This document shows, in pieces, positions 1 through 9,448 of a DNA stretch of 40,914 bases. The position numbers were made by a program, and so were the translations under genes. The notes under the pieces are model-generated. The model was not told the origin of the DNA, ran no database searches, and was given only the letters and a program-made list of their open reading frames with translations. Each line of letters begins with the position of its first letter. The stretch's first letter is position 1. The stretch is from Bacteroidales bacterium (GTDB lineage Bacteria; Bacteroidota; Bacteroidia; Bacteroidales; GWA2-32-17): positions 1 through 40,914 of the forward strand of contig JABUFC010000030.1 in the NCBI GenBank assembly GCA_013314715.1, given 5' to 3'.

Positions 1-1943
1 GCATCAATCCATGTGTTGTTGATAGATAAGCCCACATAAGCATAAGGTTCTGTAGTAACGGTTAAAGTAGGTGTTCCAACCGGTACAGAATTTAGATAAG
101 AGGCCGATAAGGGTGTTGGTATGCCCATATATGGTAATAACGATGGGTCGCCCATTAAATGATACATTTCCCAATAATAAACATTGTTTGATCCCGATTG
201 TTCTACGGCTAAATTGCCTCCATAATTGATTTGTGCAGCCGATACAAACCATTCGTTAGTTGGTTCTCCTTGAGAGTGGAATAAACGATCGTAAAAACCA
301 AGTTTGGTTGCATCGTAGGTAGGATTTGCTGTTATAGATTTAACACCGGTTGAGTAATAGAAATCTTCGTTCCAATAAGAATAATCGGATGCTCCAATAT
401 AAGCAATTGCTCCTTTATTGGCAGCGCGAAGTATAGCTTCGCCAAAACACTCCGTTTCGTCAAATTTATTACTTTGACAACAGTTGCCTATCAAAAGCCC
501 ATATTTATGTGCATTGGTAAAGTTTGGAATATCGCTGGTAGAGACACTCGGATCAGACCATCCCGATGGGCCACAATGTGCAGTATAATTACCAAAGCCC
601 ACACCATCACTAATATTTTGCTTAATAGCAGGAGCAGCTTGAGAGCTATTAGAAGTAATGGGCGAGCCACTACCATATAAATAAGTATAGGGCGAAATAC
701 CATTACTCGTATTAGTATAATATTGATTAGCATAATTTATCTGACCATTGCCATAGGTAGGAGCATTGCTTGCATCAACACCGGCTATCATAACAGCATA
801 TTGTAAATACGAAGGGTCAGGCATTTGGTATTGTTCATATTCCAATATTTTATCTAAAATTGCTTGGAGCTGAGTTGTAGATGTTGCCGACATGCGTCCA
901 ATATACATATCGGGTATAATATCGTTGCTTCCGTTCATAGTGCCATAATAAGTATCGGTTGGATGTGATCCTGTTGTTCCAGAAAATGTTGGTACTTGAG
1001 TAATATCACCAACTAACAGCAAATAACTGGGAGCAGGATTTTGAGGCGTCCCATTGGTATATTGCGTAGTAATGTAATTTTTAATAGCTGTGGTTGTAGT
1101 ACCAATAACATCGGTATAAGCAACCGTTACTTTATAACCCTGACGAGTTTTTAATTGAATAAAAGGTTGCAAGGTGGTTTCGAACATACGAGCACTAATA
1201 ATTAAATACGAAATTGGATATTGGGTAATTTGATCTTTAAGCACATCAGACGAATAATTGATAACGGTATTTTTTAGTTGATTTTCGAAAACCGGAGAGA
1301 AATATTTTTTCTTAATCTTTTGTGTTTTAACATAATTTGCATTTTTAAAATGAATGCTAAATTGAATATTTTTAAAAATTTTAATCGTATTGGAAACAGG
1401 ATTATACTGCACGGGCGAAATAACAAGGCGAGCTAACCGAGCCGAGCGTGCAATACCTGATTCTTGAACTTCAACCAAGGGTGTCGCTATAAAATCGTCG
1501 GTGCTATATGCTTCCATGTTTTTGATAAAAGCAACCGAATTCGGATCTTGGTCTTTACGCAACGATGGCTGCATAGGAATAATAGGGTTTATAAAACCTG
1601 ATTCGTTCAGGTTAATAATCTCCTCGTCGAAACTTAAAATACTTACTTCTACCTGAGCATCCATGGGGATTTCGATTAGTTGCTTATACGAAGGCAATGC
1701 CGGAAAACCTATTTTACCGATAGGAATAAAATTTTCAGCTTCCAATTCGGTGTAGAGTTGACCTTTTTTAAGGTTTTCTTTAATTTTTATTTCGTTGATA
1801 CTAAAAGAAAAATCAACCCCATCAAAGGCTTGTTGTTTAATGGTAAGTCCTTTTTTTTCGGCTAATTTTATAGTTTTTTCACTGATAGAAAAAGCCATAT
1901 TCATTGCCAAAATAAACACAAAAAGTAAAAATCCGATTTTCAT
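1..1943 (-). CDS. Gingipain-type cysteine peptidase (family C25), C-terminus outside window
   Basis: The frame is open from the ATG at 1943 down to the window edge (647 codons seen), so the gene is partial at its 3' end. It begins with a hydrophobic signal peptide (MKIGFLLFVFILAMNMAFS), followed by a propeptide-like region of about 200 residues. The peptidase part contains NYTAHCGPSGW with His456 and LIGNCCQSNKF with Cys488/Cys489. The roughly 32-residue spacing of His and Cys matches the gingipain catalytic dyad. The last visible stretch (PLSASYLNSVPVGTPTLTVT) looks like the start of an Ig-like domain after the catalytic domain, as in gingipains. C25 enzymes are exported by Sec and then by T9SS; the sorting domain expected at the C-terminus lies outside the window. 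The family call is firm, the substrate unknown. It runs on the same strand as the sugar kinase upstream but is separated from it by 73 bases. Confidence 0.88.
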   Translation of the reverse strand, partial: MKIGFLLFVFILAMNMAFSISEKTIKLAEKKGLTIKQQAFDGVDFSFSINEIKIKENLKKGQLYTELEAENFIPIGKIGFPALPSYKQLIEIPMDAQVEVSILSFDEEIINLNESGFINPIIPMQPSLRKDQDPNSVAFIKNMEAYSTDDFIATPLVEVQESGIARSARLARLVISPVQYNPVSNTIKIFKNIQFSIHFKNANYVKTQKIKKKYFSPVFENQLKNTVINYSSDVLKDQITQYPISYLIISARMFETTLQPFIQLKTRQGYKVTVAYTDVIGTTTTAIKNYITTQYTNGTPQNPAPSYLLLVGDITQVPTFSGTTGSHPTDTYYGTMNGSNDIIPDMYIGRMSATSTTQLQAILDKILEYEQYQMPDPSYLQYAVMIAGVDASNAPTYGNGQINYANQYYTNTSNGISPYTYLYGSGSPITSNSSQAAPAIKQNISDGVGFGNYTAHCGPSGWSDPSVSTSDIPNFTNAHKYGLLIGNCCQSNKFDETECFGEAILRAANKGAIAYIGASDYSYWNEDFYYSTGVKSITANPTYDATKLGFYDRLFHSQGEPTNEWFVSAAQINYGGNLAVEQSGSNNVYYWEMYHLMGDPSLLPYMGIPTPLSASYLNSVPVGTPTLTVTTEPYAYVGLSINNTWID

Positions 1944-2016
1944 ATAAATTATTTTAAAACGTTTTAGTAATGACGTAAAGATAAATATAATAGTTGCTTA
2001 TTAATATGATAAAAAA

Positions 2017-2964
2017 TTATTTTTTTAATATGGCTTCAATTTCATTTACTTTATGAGTTGGAATGTAATTATCGTATGTTAAACATACCATAGTACTTGT
2101 TTCTATAGCTGTTTTTATTATTTTTTGCCAATATACTTCATTTATATTTGAAATTGAGTCGGGTTTAATTCCTAAAAGTCTGATAGCATAAGCAATTCCA
2201 GCCATAAAAGCATCACCTGCTCCAACAGTACTAACTGGTTTTATTTTGTTTACTTTAAATTCGTATATTTTATTAGGTGTATATAATAGTACTGGCTTAG
2301 AAGCTCTTGTTAATATAAGATATTTTCCGCCTATTTGTTTAAAGATTTTGAAAATTTCATCAATATGATGAGTTTTCCATATAATTTCACAATCTTCGAT
2401 AGAAGCTTTGGTAATATGTGAATATTTAATATTTTCCTCAATAAATGGAAGAACATCATTTAAAATATTCAAATGACTTTTTCTAAAATTTGGATCGTAT
2501 AACACAAAAGCTCCTTGTTTATAACTATTTTTCAAAAAATCACTCACTAAATGTCGAATTAGTGGTTTAATAGCATAATAACTGCCAAATATAAGCATGT
2601 CGTTGGGTTTAAGTGTTGGAAATTTAAAATCTGGAATCACTTCGTGCTGCATTTTATAAAACAAATACTCGGCATCACTACAAGAATTCAAGAAAGCTAA
2701 AGCTAAACGAGAACGCCCTTGTTGATGCCAAAATATAGCACTATCGTCAATCTGATTTTCCTTTAAAAAATTGTGAATCAATTGACCTACTTTATCATTA
2801 ACCATATCGGCAATTATTGATACAGGCATTCCTAAACGTGCAAGAGAAACCATCATATTTAAAACAGCACCACCTGGTCTTGCTTCTACTGGTTGATTTT
2901 CTTTAAAAAAAATATCGAAAACAATTTCGCCTAAACCATATATTTTATTATTCAAATCGTTCAT
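2017..2964 (-). CDS. PfkB-family carbohydrate kinase (fructokinase-like)
   Basis: This 315-residue protein has the ribokinase/PfkB layout: an N-terminal substrate-binding segment (ARPGGAVLNMMVSLARLG, about residues 28-45) and the C-terminal signature VSTVGAGDAFMAG near residue 250, whose Asp is the catalytic base that activates the sugar hydroxyl. The length is normal for the family. The overall pattern resembles bacterial fructokinases (ATP + fructose to fructose 6-phosphate), but substrate specificity within PfkB cannot be read from motifs alone. The gene is divergent from pdxH, with 78 bases between the two start codons. It is cytoplasmic with no signal peptide. Confidence 0.85.
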   Translation of the reverse strand: MNDLNNKIYGLGEIVFDIFFKENQPVEARPGGAVLNMMVSLARLGMPVSIIADMVNDKVGQLIHNFLKENQIDDSAIFWHQQGRSRLALAFLNSCSDAEYLFYKMQHEVIPDFKFPTLKPNDMLIFGSYYAIKPLIRHLVSDFLKNSYKQGAFVLYDPNFRKSHLNILNDVLPFIEENIKYSHITKASIEDCEIIWKTHHIDEIFKIFKQIGGKYLILTRASKPVLLYTPNKIYEFKVNKIKPVSTVGAGDAFMAGIAYAIRLLGIKPDSISNINEVYWQKIIKTAIETSTMVCLTYDNYIPTHKVNEIEAILKK

Positions 2965-3026
2965 GAAACATATTTATTTTAGCTTTTTTTGACTATCGTT
3001 TTCTAATTGTTTTATAAAAAATTTTG

Positions 3027-3034
3027 TAGGTTTG
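3027..3034 (+). promoter_or_regulatory. -7 promoter element of pdxH (TAGGTTTG)
   Basis: TAGGTTTG matches the Bacteroidota -7 consensus TAnnTTTG exactly, and a TTG lies 17 bases upstream (3007-3009) as a possible -33 element. Only 8 bases separate it from the ATG at 3043, so the transcript would have almost no leader. Confidence 0.55.
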
Positions 3035-3042
3035 TATCAAAA

Positions 3043-3678
3043 ATGCAAATGTACGACCTTTCTAACTTTAGAAAAAATTATTCCGGAAAAAGTTTAGAAA
3101 TTAATACCATGCCTCCCCATCCTCTTGAATGGTTCAAATATTGGTTTAACGATGCCGTTCAGAACGAATGGGGTGAAGCCAATGCAATGATTGTTTCTAC
3201 AACCGATAACGAAGGTAAACCACATAGTAGGGTTGTGTTATTAAAAGATTTTTCTGAAGAAGGCTTTGTGTTTTTTACTAATTACGAAAGCCAGAAAGGT
3301 AAACAAATAGATTTTAATAATACAGTTGCTTTACTTTTTTTCTGGCAAAAACTTCAACGCCAAGTAAGAATTGAAGGCATTACCCATAAAGTGAGTCCTC
3401 AACGATCGGATGAATATTTTTATTCACGACCATACGAAAGCCAAATTGCTGCTATGGTCTCAAAGCAAAGCCAAATACTTAAAAGTAAAACATTATTTAT
3501 ACAAGAATACGAAAAAAGTTTACGGGAGCATCAACCCATTCGCCCTTCACACTGGGGAGGATATATTGTTAAACCTTATTATTTTGAGTTTTGGCAAGGA
3601 CAGCCCAACCGCTTACACGATCGAGTTTCGTACCGTTTAGAAAACAATAACTGGATTAAATATTTACTATATCCATAA
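3043..3678 (+). CDS. pdxH: Pyridoxine/pyridoxamine 5'-phosphate oxidase
   Basis: This FMN enzyme oxidises pyridoxine 5'-phosphate or pyridoxamine 5'-phosphate to pyridoxal 5'-phosphate, the last step of vitamin B6 synthesis and salvage. Recognisable blocks are SRVVLLKDFSEEGFVFFTNYESQKGKQ, in which Arg and Lys bind FMN and substrate phosphate, the FFWQKLQRQVRIEG block, and the C-terminal FEFWQGQPNRLHDR block that is diagnostic of PdxH. An upstream in-frame TTG at 3007 would overlap the promoter, so I take ATG 3043 (211 residues); ATG 3049 is also possible. It is followed after 3 bases by anmK, so the two are probably cotranscribed. Confidence 0.93.
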   Translation: MQMYDLSNFRKNYSGKSLEINTMPPHPLEWFKYWFNDAVQNEWGEANAMIVSTTDNEGKPHSRVVLLKDFSEEGFVFFTNYESQKGKQIDFNNTVALLFFWQKLQRQVRIEGITHKVSPQRSDEYFYSRPYESQIAAMVSKQSQILKSKTLFIQEYEKSLREHQPIRPSHWGGYIVKPYYFEFWQGQPNRLHDRVSYRLENNNWIKYLLYP

Positions 3679-3681
3679 ATA

Positions 3682-4737
3682 ATGAAAAAAAAAATTACTG
3701 TAATTGGCATCATGTCGGGAACATCTTTAGATGGTGTTGATGTAGCTGCCGTAAAATTTAATATTGATCAGTTAAATCAGTTTGAAATTTTAGGAACGAA
3801 AACTTATGCATATAACCAGTCGTGGAAAAAAAAATTAAGTGAAGCTCATCATTTATCTGCTTATGACTTTCTTAAATTACATAAAGAATACGGACACTAT
3901 TTAGGCGAAATAGTCTTAACCTTTTTAGAAGAGTTTAAAATATCGCCCGATTATATTTCATCACATGGACATACCATTTTTCACGAACCCTCATCAAAGT
4001 TTAACTTTCAACTAGGCGATGGGGCTTTTATAGCTTCCACTACTCAAATTACAACGATTACTGATTTTCGTACACTCGATATTGCCTTTGGTGGACAAGG
4101 GGCACCTCTTGTGCCTATTGGCGACGAATGGTTATTTTCAGATTACGACTATTGCTTAAACATTGGAGGAATAGCCAATATTTCGTATAAATATAATCAT
4201 CAACGTATTGCTTTCGATATATGCCCAGCCAATATAGTTCTAAATAAACTAGCTCAACAGGTTGGTTTTGATTTTGACAACCATGGAATGATAGCATCTA
4301 AAGGCAAAATAAACCATGATTTATTAAACATATTAAATAACTTAGATTTTTATTCTCTATCCTTCCCAAAGTCATTAGGAAGAGAATGGGTAGAACAAAT
4401 TATTTTTCCAATATTATCCCAACAAAAATTATCAATAGATGATCAATTAGCTACATTTTCTGAGCATATAGCAATTCAAATAGCCAGTTATACACAAAGT
4501 AATGGTACGCTTCTGATTACAGGAGGTGGTGCTTATAATGACTATCTAATAAGCCGAATTAAATATCATTCATCATCAAAAGTAATAATCCCTACATCAG
4601 AGATTATTGAGTTTAAAGAGGCTATTATTTTTGCATTATTAGGATTGTTACGTGTTTTAGAAAAAGAAAACACACTTGCAAGTGTAACAGGTGCCACAAC
4701 TAACTTATGCAGCGGTATTGTTTATCTATATCATTAA
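3682..4737 (+). CDS. anmK: Anhydro-N-acetylmuramic acid kinase
   Basis: AnmK hydrolyses the 1,6-anhydro ring and phosphorylates anhydro-MurNAc to MurNAc 6-phosphate, recycling cell-wall fragments in the cytoplasm. The 351-residue length is typical. The N-terminal phosphate-binding motif GIMSGTSLDGVDVA, the block LGDGAFIASTTQITTITDFRTLDIAFGGQGAPLVP, the block CLNIGGIANIS and the C-terminal LITGGGAYN are all family hallmarks. The start ATG lies 3 bases after the pdxH stop codon, and the gene ends at a strong hairpin terminator shared with the convergent gene. Recycling in the next step would need a MurNAc-6P etherase, not seen here. Confidence 0.95.
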   Translation: MKKKITVIGIMSGTSLDGVDVAAVKFNIDQLNQFEILGTKTYAYNQSWKKKLSEAHHLSAYDFLKLHKEYGHYLGEIVLTFLEEFKISPDYISSHGHTIFHEPSSKFNFQLGDGAFIASTTQITTITDFRTLDIAFGGQGAPLVPIGDEWLFSDYDYCLNIGGIANISYKYNHQRIAFDICPANIVLNKLAQQVGFDFDNHGMIASKGKINHDLLNILNNLDFYSLSFPKSLGREWVEQIIFPILSQQKLSIDDQLATFSEHIAIQIASYTQSNGTLLITGGGAYNDYLISRIKYHSSSKVIIPTSEIIEFKEAIIFALLGLLRVLEKENTLASVTGATTNLCSGIVYLYH

Positions 4738-4740
4738 TAA

Positions 4741-4770
4741 AAAAGCAGGCTTTGTTTTAAACCTGCTTTT
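4741..4770. terminator. Bidirectional hairpin terminator
   Basis: The arms AAAAGCAGG (4741-4749) and CCTGCTTTT (4762-4770) are perfectly complementary around a 12-base loop. The A-run on one side and T-run on the other allow it to work for both anmK and the convergent SprB-repeat gene. Confidence 0.8.
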
Positions 4771-4789
4771 CAAATTGTTTTTGGATTAA

Positions 4790-7636
4790 CTATCGACGAA
4801 TGATCATTTTATATTGATAAATTTGCGATCCCTGATAAATTTTAATGAAATAAATTCCTTCGCTTAAGTGACTCACATTTATTTTAATTTCACTTAAAGT
4901 TAATTCAGGCTGGTGTTTTGTAATTAAATTTCCTAAAATATCGTACATTTCAATTAAAGAATACTCATCCAACGATTCTAAAGGCAATTGAATGTTTAAT
5001 ATATCACTTACAGGATTAGGATATATTCTTATTTTTTCTGTAATTTCTTCATTTTCATTATCTTCATAAGTATCATCTTCTATAGTAAACGATTTAGCAC
5101 AATTAGAAACATAGATGCCTGTTTTACGTTTTGTACAACCATTTACATCGGTTACAGTAACCTTATAATAACCTGTACAAAGATTGATGGCGGTTTGAGT
5201 TGTTTGTCCATTGCTCCATTTATAAGTATAAGGAGCATCGCCTCCGGTAACATTCGCAACAATTTTGCCTTGACAAGTTCCTGTTGGTGTACATGTTGGA
5301 GTGGCTGTAATGGTTATAGTTTTGGCTCCTACTGTTTTTGAAATTGATTTTTGAGCCCCACAAGCATCTTTAATAGTAACAGTATAAGTGGTGTTGGCAC
5401 TTAAATTATAAATACTCGATGTAGTAGCACCTGTATTCCATTTATAAGTATAAGGAGGAGTGCCATTGGTTCCGGTTGCTACAGCCGAACCTGTTGGCAC
5501 GCAAGGTGAAGATGCATAGGTGATAACCGTTCCACTCAAAGCTGCGGGTTGATTAATGGTAATAGATTTCACAACCGTATTGGCACAACCATCTTTTACC
5601 GTAACTTTATATATATTGCCACCCAATAAATTGATTGCTGTTTGAGTTGTTTGACCATCTGACCATTTATATGTATATGGTGTTGAACCACCTATGGGTA
5701 TGGCTGTGGCTGTTCCATCATTTCCGCCACGACAAGTTGCAGGTGTAGATGAAACACTTGCATTGACTTTATTGGATTGAGTAATAGTTACCGAGGCTGT
5801 TGCTCTGGTACCACATTGATCGGTGATAGTTACGGTATATGTGCCAGCATAGAGATTTGAAATTGTTTGAGTTGTTTTTCCATTTGACCACTTATAGGTA
5901 TAAGGGGGATTACCATTTATTGGATTTGCTGTAGCGGAACCACTTGATCCACCAAAACATGCATTATGTTGAACATTAATAATAGAAGCGGTTAGCAAGG
6001 GAACTTGTGGTAAAAACACGGTTTGTACCATAGAACAATTGTTACTACCCACAACAGTTACTGTATAATTTCCAACAGCTAAGTTGGACACTGTGGGAGT
6101 TGTTGCACCGGTACTCCATAAATAATTATAAGGTTCTGAACCATACGAAGGAGTTACAGTAATACTACCATCGCTTAATCCAATACACGTAACTTTTGTA
6201 ATATCAAAATGTAAACTATCAAAACAACCATATCGAGTTAAAAAAGCATCTCTTTTAGTTGAATAATCGTTAATCAAATTATTTGAACCAATAGAAACGG
6301 TATCAGAATAAAATTCACCCAACCAAACATAATTTCGTGCCGTATTACTAAAATGAGCCGAATTTCCTATTTCGTTTAATTTACCTTTAGCATTAAGTAC
6401 ATTGAGTATATTACCATTTAAATCCATAATAGCTAAAAATGCTTCATTTTGAGCTTTGTAGTCTAATGCAAATGAGCCAATATTCATTGCCGAACCATAG
6501 GAACCAGTAAACATTACTTGCCCATTAGAATGTGTAATATTAATAACATTTTCGTCTTTAATGCTTCCAAATAATTTTACCCATTGCAACGAACCACTTC
6601 GGCTATATTTGGCTACAAATAAATCGTATGTTCCGTTGGTAGATGTATTGTAATAAACGTTCTTGGATGTATCGGTAAGCGTTGAATCGAACTTAATACG
6701 ATAAGCAGCAAATTTTCCAGTTATATATTGATCGCCATTGATGTCTGAAGCATGCTTAATTACATATAAATCATTATTCGTAGTTAAAATTTTTCTTATC
6801 CATTGCATATTGCCATTGGCATCGGTTTTCATTATGAAACCATTTTTATAGTTCGAATTTATACTAAAAATCGGTTTTCCATCGTATTGAATATTGCCGT
6901 TTGCTTGTCCCGAAACAAAATACTCATTACCAATTAGTGTTACATTTCGTATATAATTAACGTCTGATGTTCCATAGAACATTTTAGACCATTGTGGATA
7001 ACCATCGGCATTAAATTTTGCAATAAAACTTTGTTTTTGATATGGGTCATCGCTTGTCAATTCTAATGGAAATAAATCATCATAAAAGATAATGGATGAT
7101 GTAAATTGTCCAACCATAATAATATTGCCATTATTATCGATATCAAAATATCCACCTATTTGATGTGTGGGACCATAAGCAATATTTTTAGCCCAAATTA
7201 AATTTCCATTTAAATCTATTTTAGCTAAATAAATATCATTGCCACCGTTGTTTAGCAAATTATTTTGTCCTAATAATGAAATGGTATTATTAAAAACACC
7301 CGTTAAATAAATAAAACTTCCATCTCTTGATAATTTTATTCCATAAGCACTCTCAGTTCCTGAACCAGCAATGGTTTTAAACCATTGCAATTGTCCCATT
7401 CCATTGAATTTTGCAATAAAAACATCTTGCAAAGCAACAGCTGTAACACTTACCGTGTCAATTTTAATTTCGCCATTGAAATTACCATAAACATAGTAAT
7501 TTCCATTAGCATCTTGAATTACACCCCAAGGATTCACTTGTCCTGTCCCCTTAAATTGTTTTGTCCATATGTAATTCTGCGACGACAGGCTTAGGGTAAA
7601 CATCCCTAAAAACACTGCCAATAATACGGTTTTCAT
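4790..7636 (-). CDS. T9SS-exported SprB-repeat protein with C-terminal sorting domain
   Basis: I place the start at ATG 7636, giving the clean signal peptide MKTVLLAVFLGMFTLSLSS followed by Gln; an upstream in-frame ATG at 7660 would add eight polar residues. About residues 20-480 form repeated blades of the type AKFNxxGxxQWxK...G (SBBP/propeller-like). About residues 490-860 are five SprB-type repeats with the core PYTYKWSNGxTTQTxxNLxxGxYTVTV. The C-terminal 75 residues (IRIYPNPVSDILNIQL ... GIYFIKIYQ) are a type A T9SS sorting domain, so the protein should be exported and attached to or released from the cell surface. SprB itself is a gliding adhesin; this one may be an adhesin or surface filament, but no specific ligand can be read. 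Total length is 948 residues. Confidence 0.9.
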   Translation of the reverse strand: MKTVLLAVFLGMFTLSLSSQNYIWTKQFKGTGQVNPWGVIQDANGNYYVYGNFNGEIKIDTVSVTAVALQDVFIAKFNGMGQLQWFKTIAGSGTESAYGIKLSRDGSFIYLTGVFNNTISLLGQNNLLNNGGNDIYLAKIDLNGNLIWAKNIAYGPTHQIGGYFDIDNNGNIIMVGQFTSSIIFYDDLFPLELTSDDPYQKQSFIAKFNADGYPQWSKMFYGTSDVNYIRNVTLIGNEYFVSGQANGNIQYDGKPIFSINSNYKNGFIMKTDANGNMQWIRKILTTNNDLYVIKHASDINGDQYITGKFAAYRIKFDSTLTDTSKNVYYNTSTNGTYDLFVAKYSRSGSLQWVKLFGSIKDENVINITHSNGQVMFTGSYGSAMNIGSFALDYKAQNEAFLAIMDLNGNILNVLNAKGKLNEIGNSAHFSNTARNYVWLGEFYSDTVSIGSNNLINDYSTKRDAFLTRYGCFDSLHFDITKVTCIGLSDGSITVTPSYGSEPYNYLWSTGATTPTVSNLAVGNYTVTVVGSNNCSMVQTVFLPQVPLLTASIINVQHNACFGGSSGSATANPINGNPPYTYKWSNGKTTQTISNLYAGTYTVTITDQCGTRATASVTITQSNKVNASVSSTPATCRGGNDGTATAIPIGGSTPYTYKWSDGQTTQTAINLLGGNIYKVTVKDGCANTVVKSITINQPAALSGTVITYASSPCVPTGSAVATGTNGTPPYTYKWNTGATTSSIYNLSANTTYTVTIKDACGAQKSISKTVGAKTITITATPTCTPTGTCQGKIVANVTGGDAPYTYKWSNGQTTQTAINLCTGYYKVTVTDVNGCTKRKTGIYVSNCAKSFTIEDDTYEDNENEEITEKIRIYPNPVSDILNIQLPLESLDEYSLIEMYDILGNLITKHQPELTLSEIKINVSHLSEGIYFIKIYQGSQIYQYKMIIRR
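5095..6215 (-). repeat. Five tandem SprB-type repeats inside the cargo gene
   Basis: Units of about 70 codons recur, each with a GxSxGxATAxPxGGxxPYTYKWS core. Segments around 5190-5240, 5637-5681 and 5869-5913 are also close at DNA level (shared GTTTGAGTTGTTTG), pointing to recent duplication or gene conversion. Confidence 0.8.
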
Positions 7637-7690
7637 ATATTGTAATTTTAATGTTTGCATATTAAGTAATTTTACTTACTCGCTTTTACG

Positions 7691-7698
7691 CAAAAATA
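7691..7698 (-). promoter_or_regulatory. Candidate -7 element of the SprB-repeat gene (TATTTTTG)
   Basis: Reading the minus strand, TATTTTTG fits TAnnTTTG and lies about 55 bases before ATG 7636. I see no convincing -33 element. The rest of the 7661-7845 gap is AT-rich with no other feature. Confidence 0.35.
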
Positions 7699-7845
7699 TA
7701 ATGAAAGTTGCGTAATATAACAGATTTTTTGACTAAATGCTTTTAGGTTTTGACATATTTGATATTTGAATAGATATAAGTAAATTAAGTAGCGAATTGC
7801 CTATTTAGTGGCTATGTTACTGTTTTACTGTTATTTATATCATTT

Positions 7846-8388
7846 TTATGAAGATAGATGTTTATTTTTTTGTTGTATAGACTTTAAAAGCTCTTCTGGG
7901 CTTTTTCCTAAATTTTCTAATAATACTTTAACATCTTTAGACAAAGGATGAGAGGGGTATTTTTGTATAAAAAGTTCGTAATAATAGCGAGCTTTTTCTA
8001 AATCTTTTAATTCTGTTTCATAAATATTGCCTTGTAAAAAAATGCAAATATCTAATTTGTTATAATCTGGGTATTTAGATTCAATTTTATGAAAAGCTTC
8101 AACCGCTTCGCGAAATTTACCTAAAGCATTCAAAATGTTGGCCATGCGAAAAATATATTCAGGTGTGTTGCTATCATTTGGAAATTTGTATGAATAAGAG
8201 GCATAATTTCTTATTATTTCGTAAGCAGCTGCAATGTTAATTTGTCCGGTTGTATCGTTTGAAATAATTTTTTCTAAACGAGCGATATTCGTTTCAATAG
8301 ATTGTTTTTCTTTTTTTTGCTTTTCTTCGTTCGAAGTGCAAGAAGCTATTATCAATATTACTAAAATTAGATAAACTATTTTATTCAT
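7846..8388 (-). CDS. TPR-containing lipoprotein
   Basis: The 180-residue protein opens with a lipoprotein signal peptide, MNKIVYLILVILIIASC, in which Cys17 would be lipidated after cleavage. The mature part is helical with TPR-like units, for example FRMANILNALGKFREAVEAFHKIESKYPDYNK and IFLQGNIYETELKDLEKARYYYELFIQKYPSHPLSKD. This TolA-binding/BamD-like pattern is typical of periplasmic scaffold lipoproteins. It is too short for BamD (usually about 250 residues) and I cannot assign a partner. It follows def by 73 bases on the same strand and may be read from the same transcript. Confidence 0.75.
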   Translation of the reverse strand: MNKIVYLILVILIIASCTSNEEKQKKEKQSIETNIARLEKIISNDTTGQINIAAAYEIIRNYASYSYKFPNDSNTPEYIFRMANILNALGKFREAVEAFHKIESKYPDYNKLDICIFLQGNIYETELKDLEKARYYYELFIQKYPSHPLSKDVKVLLENLGKSPEELLKSIQQKNKHLSS

Positions 8389-8461
8389 CAGTAATTATTT
8401 TTAATTTTTTAATTTAAAATCAGAAATTGTCTCGTCATTATAACTAAATGGCTATTTTATA

Positions 8462-9022
8462 TTACTTCTTTTTTGGAAAAACTACTTTATACTTTGGTTT
8501 AATATTTCCATTTAAAATATTATTCAACTTTGAACGTAATAATTTTTTCCTTAAAAACGAAATTTTATCAATAAACAATATTCCTTCAATATGATCGTAT
8601 TCGTGTTGAATAATGAGGGCTTGAACACCATCGTATTTTTCTTTGTGATAAACAAAGTTTTCATCAACATATTCAATAGTAATGATAGATTTTCGTGCAA
8701 CATCTTCACGAATAAAAGGAACGCTTAAACATCCTTCGTTATAAAACCATTCTTCTCCTTCTTCTTTGGTAATTTTGGCATTTATAAAAACTTTTTTAAA
8801 GTCTTTAACTTCGGGGTACTCATCGTTCATAACCGTAGCATCGATAACAAAAAGACGAATAGAAAGTCCTATTTGTGGGGCAGCTAAACCAACTCCTTCG
8901 GATGCATACATAGTTTCGTACATATTAGCTATAAGTTCTTTTAAATTAGGATAATCGGGCGTGATTTCTTTAGCTACTTCGCGTAAAACGGGATTCCCAT
9001 AAACATATATTGGTAATATCAT
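8462..9022 (-). CDS. def: Peptide deformylase
   Basis: This metalloenzyme removes the formyl group from the N-terminal Met of new proteins. All three family motifs are present: GVGLAAPQIG (residues 43-52), EGCLSVP (metal ligand Cys98) and QHEYDHIEG (ligands His140 and His144, catalytic Glu141). The 186-residue length is normal. Its ATG overlaps the TGA stop of yqgF by four bases (ATGA), so the two are translationally coupled. Confidence 0.97.
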   Translation of the reverse strand: MILPIYVYGNPVLREVAKEITPDYPNLKELIANMYETMYASEGVGLAAPQIGLSIRLFVIDATVMNDEYPEVKDFKKVFINAKITKEEGEEWFYNEGCLSVPFIREDVARKSIITIEYVDENFVYHKEKYDGVQALIIQHEYDHIEGILFIDKISFLRKKLLRSKLNNILNGNIKPKYKVVFPKKK

Positions 9023-9444
9023 AATGGATGATTTTTTATATAATTCATAAAATCTTGCAAAAGGATAGTAGCACTTATCATATCAAGTGTTTCTTTGTTT
9101 TGTCTGTCTGATTTTTTTGTACCACTATCTATCATTGTTTGTAAAGCTATTTTAGATGTAAAACGTTCATCATAGTATGTACATTGAATATGCGGATAAC
9201 GTTCTTGTAACTTTTTAAAAAATGGTTTTATAAAACGCATGGATTCTGATGCAGAATTATTAAGTTGTTTTGCTTGTCCTACAACAATCACATCTACCTT
9301 TTCTTTGGCAAGATAATGATCTAAAAATGTAAATATATCTTTAGAATGAACAGTTGTTAAACCCGTTGCAATAATTTGCACAGGGTCAGTAACAGCAATA
9401 CCAACCCTTTTTTGACCGTAATCGATGGCCATAATTCTACCCAT
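9019..9444 (-). CDS. yqgF: YqgF/RuvX family putative Holliday junction resolvase / pre-16S rRNA nuclease
   Basis: The 141-residue RNase H-fold protein starts with MGRIMAIDYGQKRVGIAVTDP, holding the first catalytic Asp, followed by VDVIVVGQAK and YYDERFTSKIA, which are conserved in this family. In other bacteria members process the 5' end of 16S rRNA or have been called RuvX resolvases. The start at 9444 is supported by a promoter element ending only 4 bases upstream; an internal ATG at codon 5 is less likely. It is the first gene of the yqgF-def pair. Confidence 0.93.
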   Translation of the reverse strand: MGRIMAIDYGQKRVGIAVTDPVQIIATGLTTVHSKDIFTFLDHYLAKEKVDVIVVGQAKQLNNSASESMRFIKPFFKKLQERYPHIQCTYYDERFTSKIALQTMIDSGTKKSDRQNKETLDMISATILLQDFMNYIKNHPL

Positions 9445-9448
9445 GCGA

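Noticed and set aside
491-733. Short ORFs overlapping larger genes on both strands (for example 491-733, 24227-24490, 28570-28902)
   Set aside because: They lie within well-supported genes, have no start signals and show no recognisable protein features.
2965-2972. TATGTTTC directly before the PfkB kinase start, resembling the -7 promoter element
   Set aside because: The last base differs from the consensus and the element touches the start codon, leaving no room for a normal start site.
7790-7806. A 17-base segment nearly identical (one mismatch) to 26548-26564, both non-coding
   Set aside because: In an AT-rich 40 kb window several such matches are expected by chance; no longer similarity surrounds either copy.
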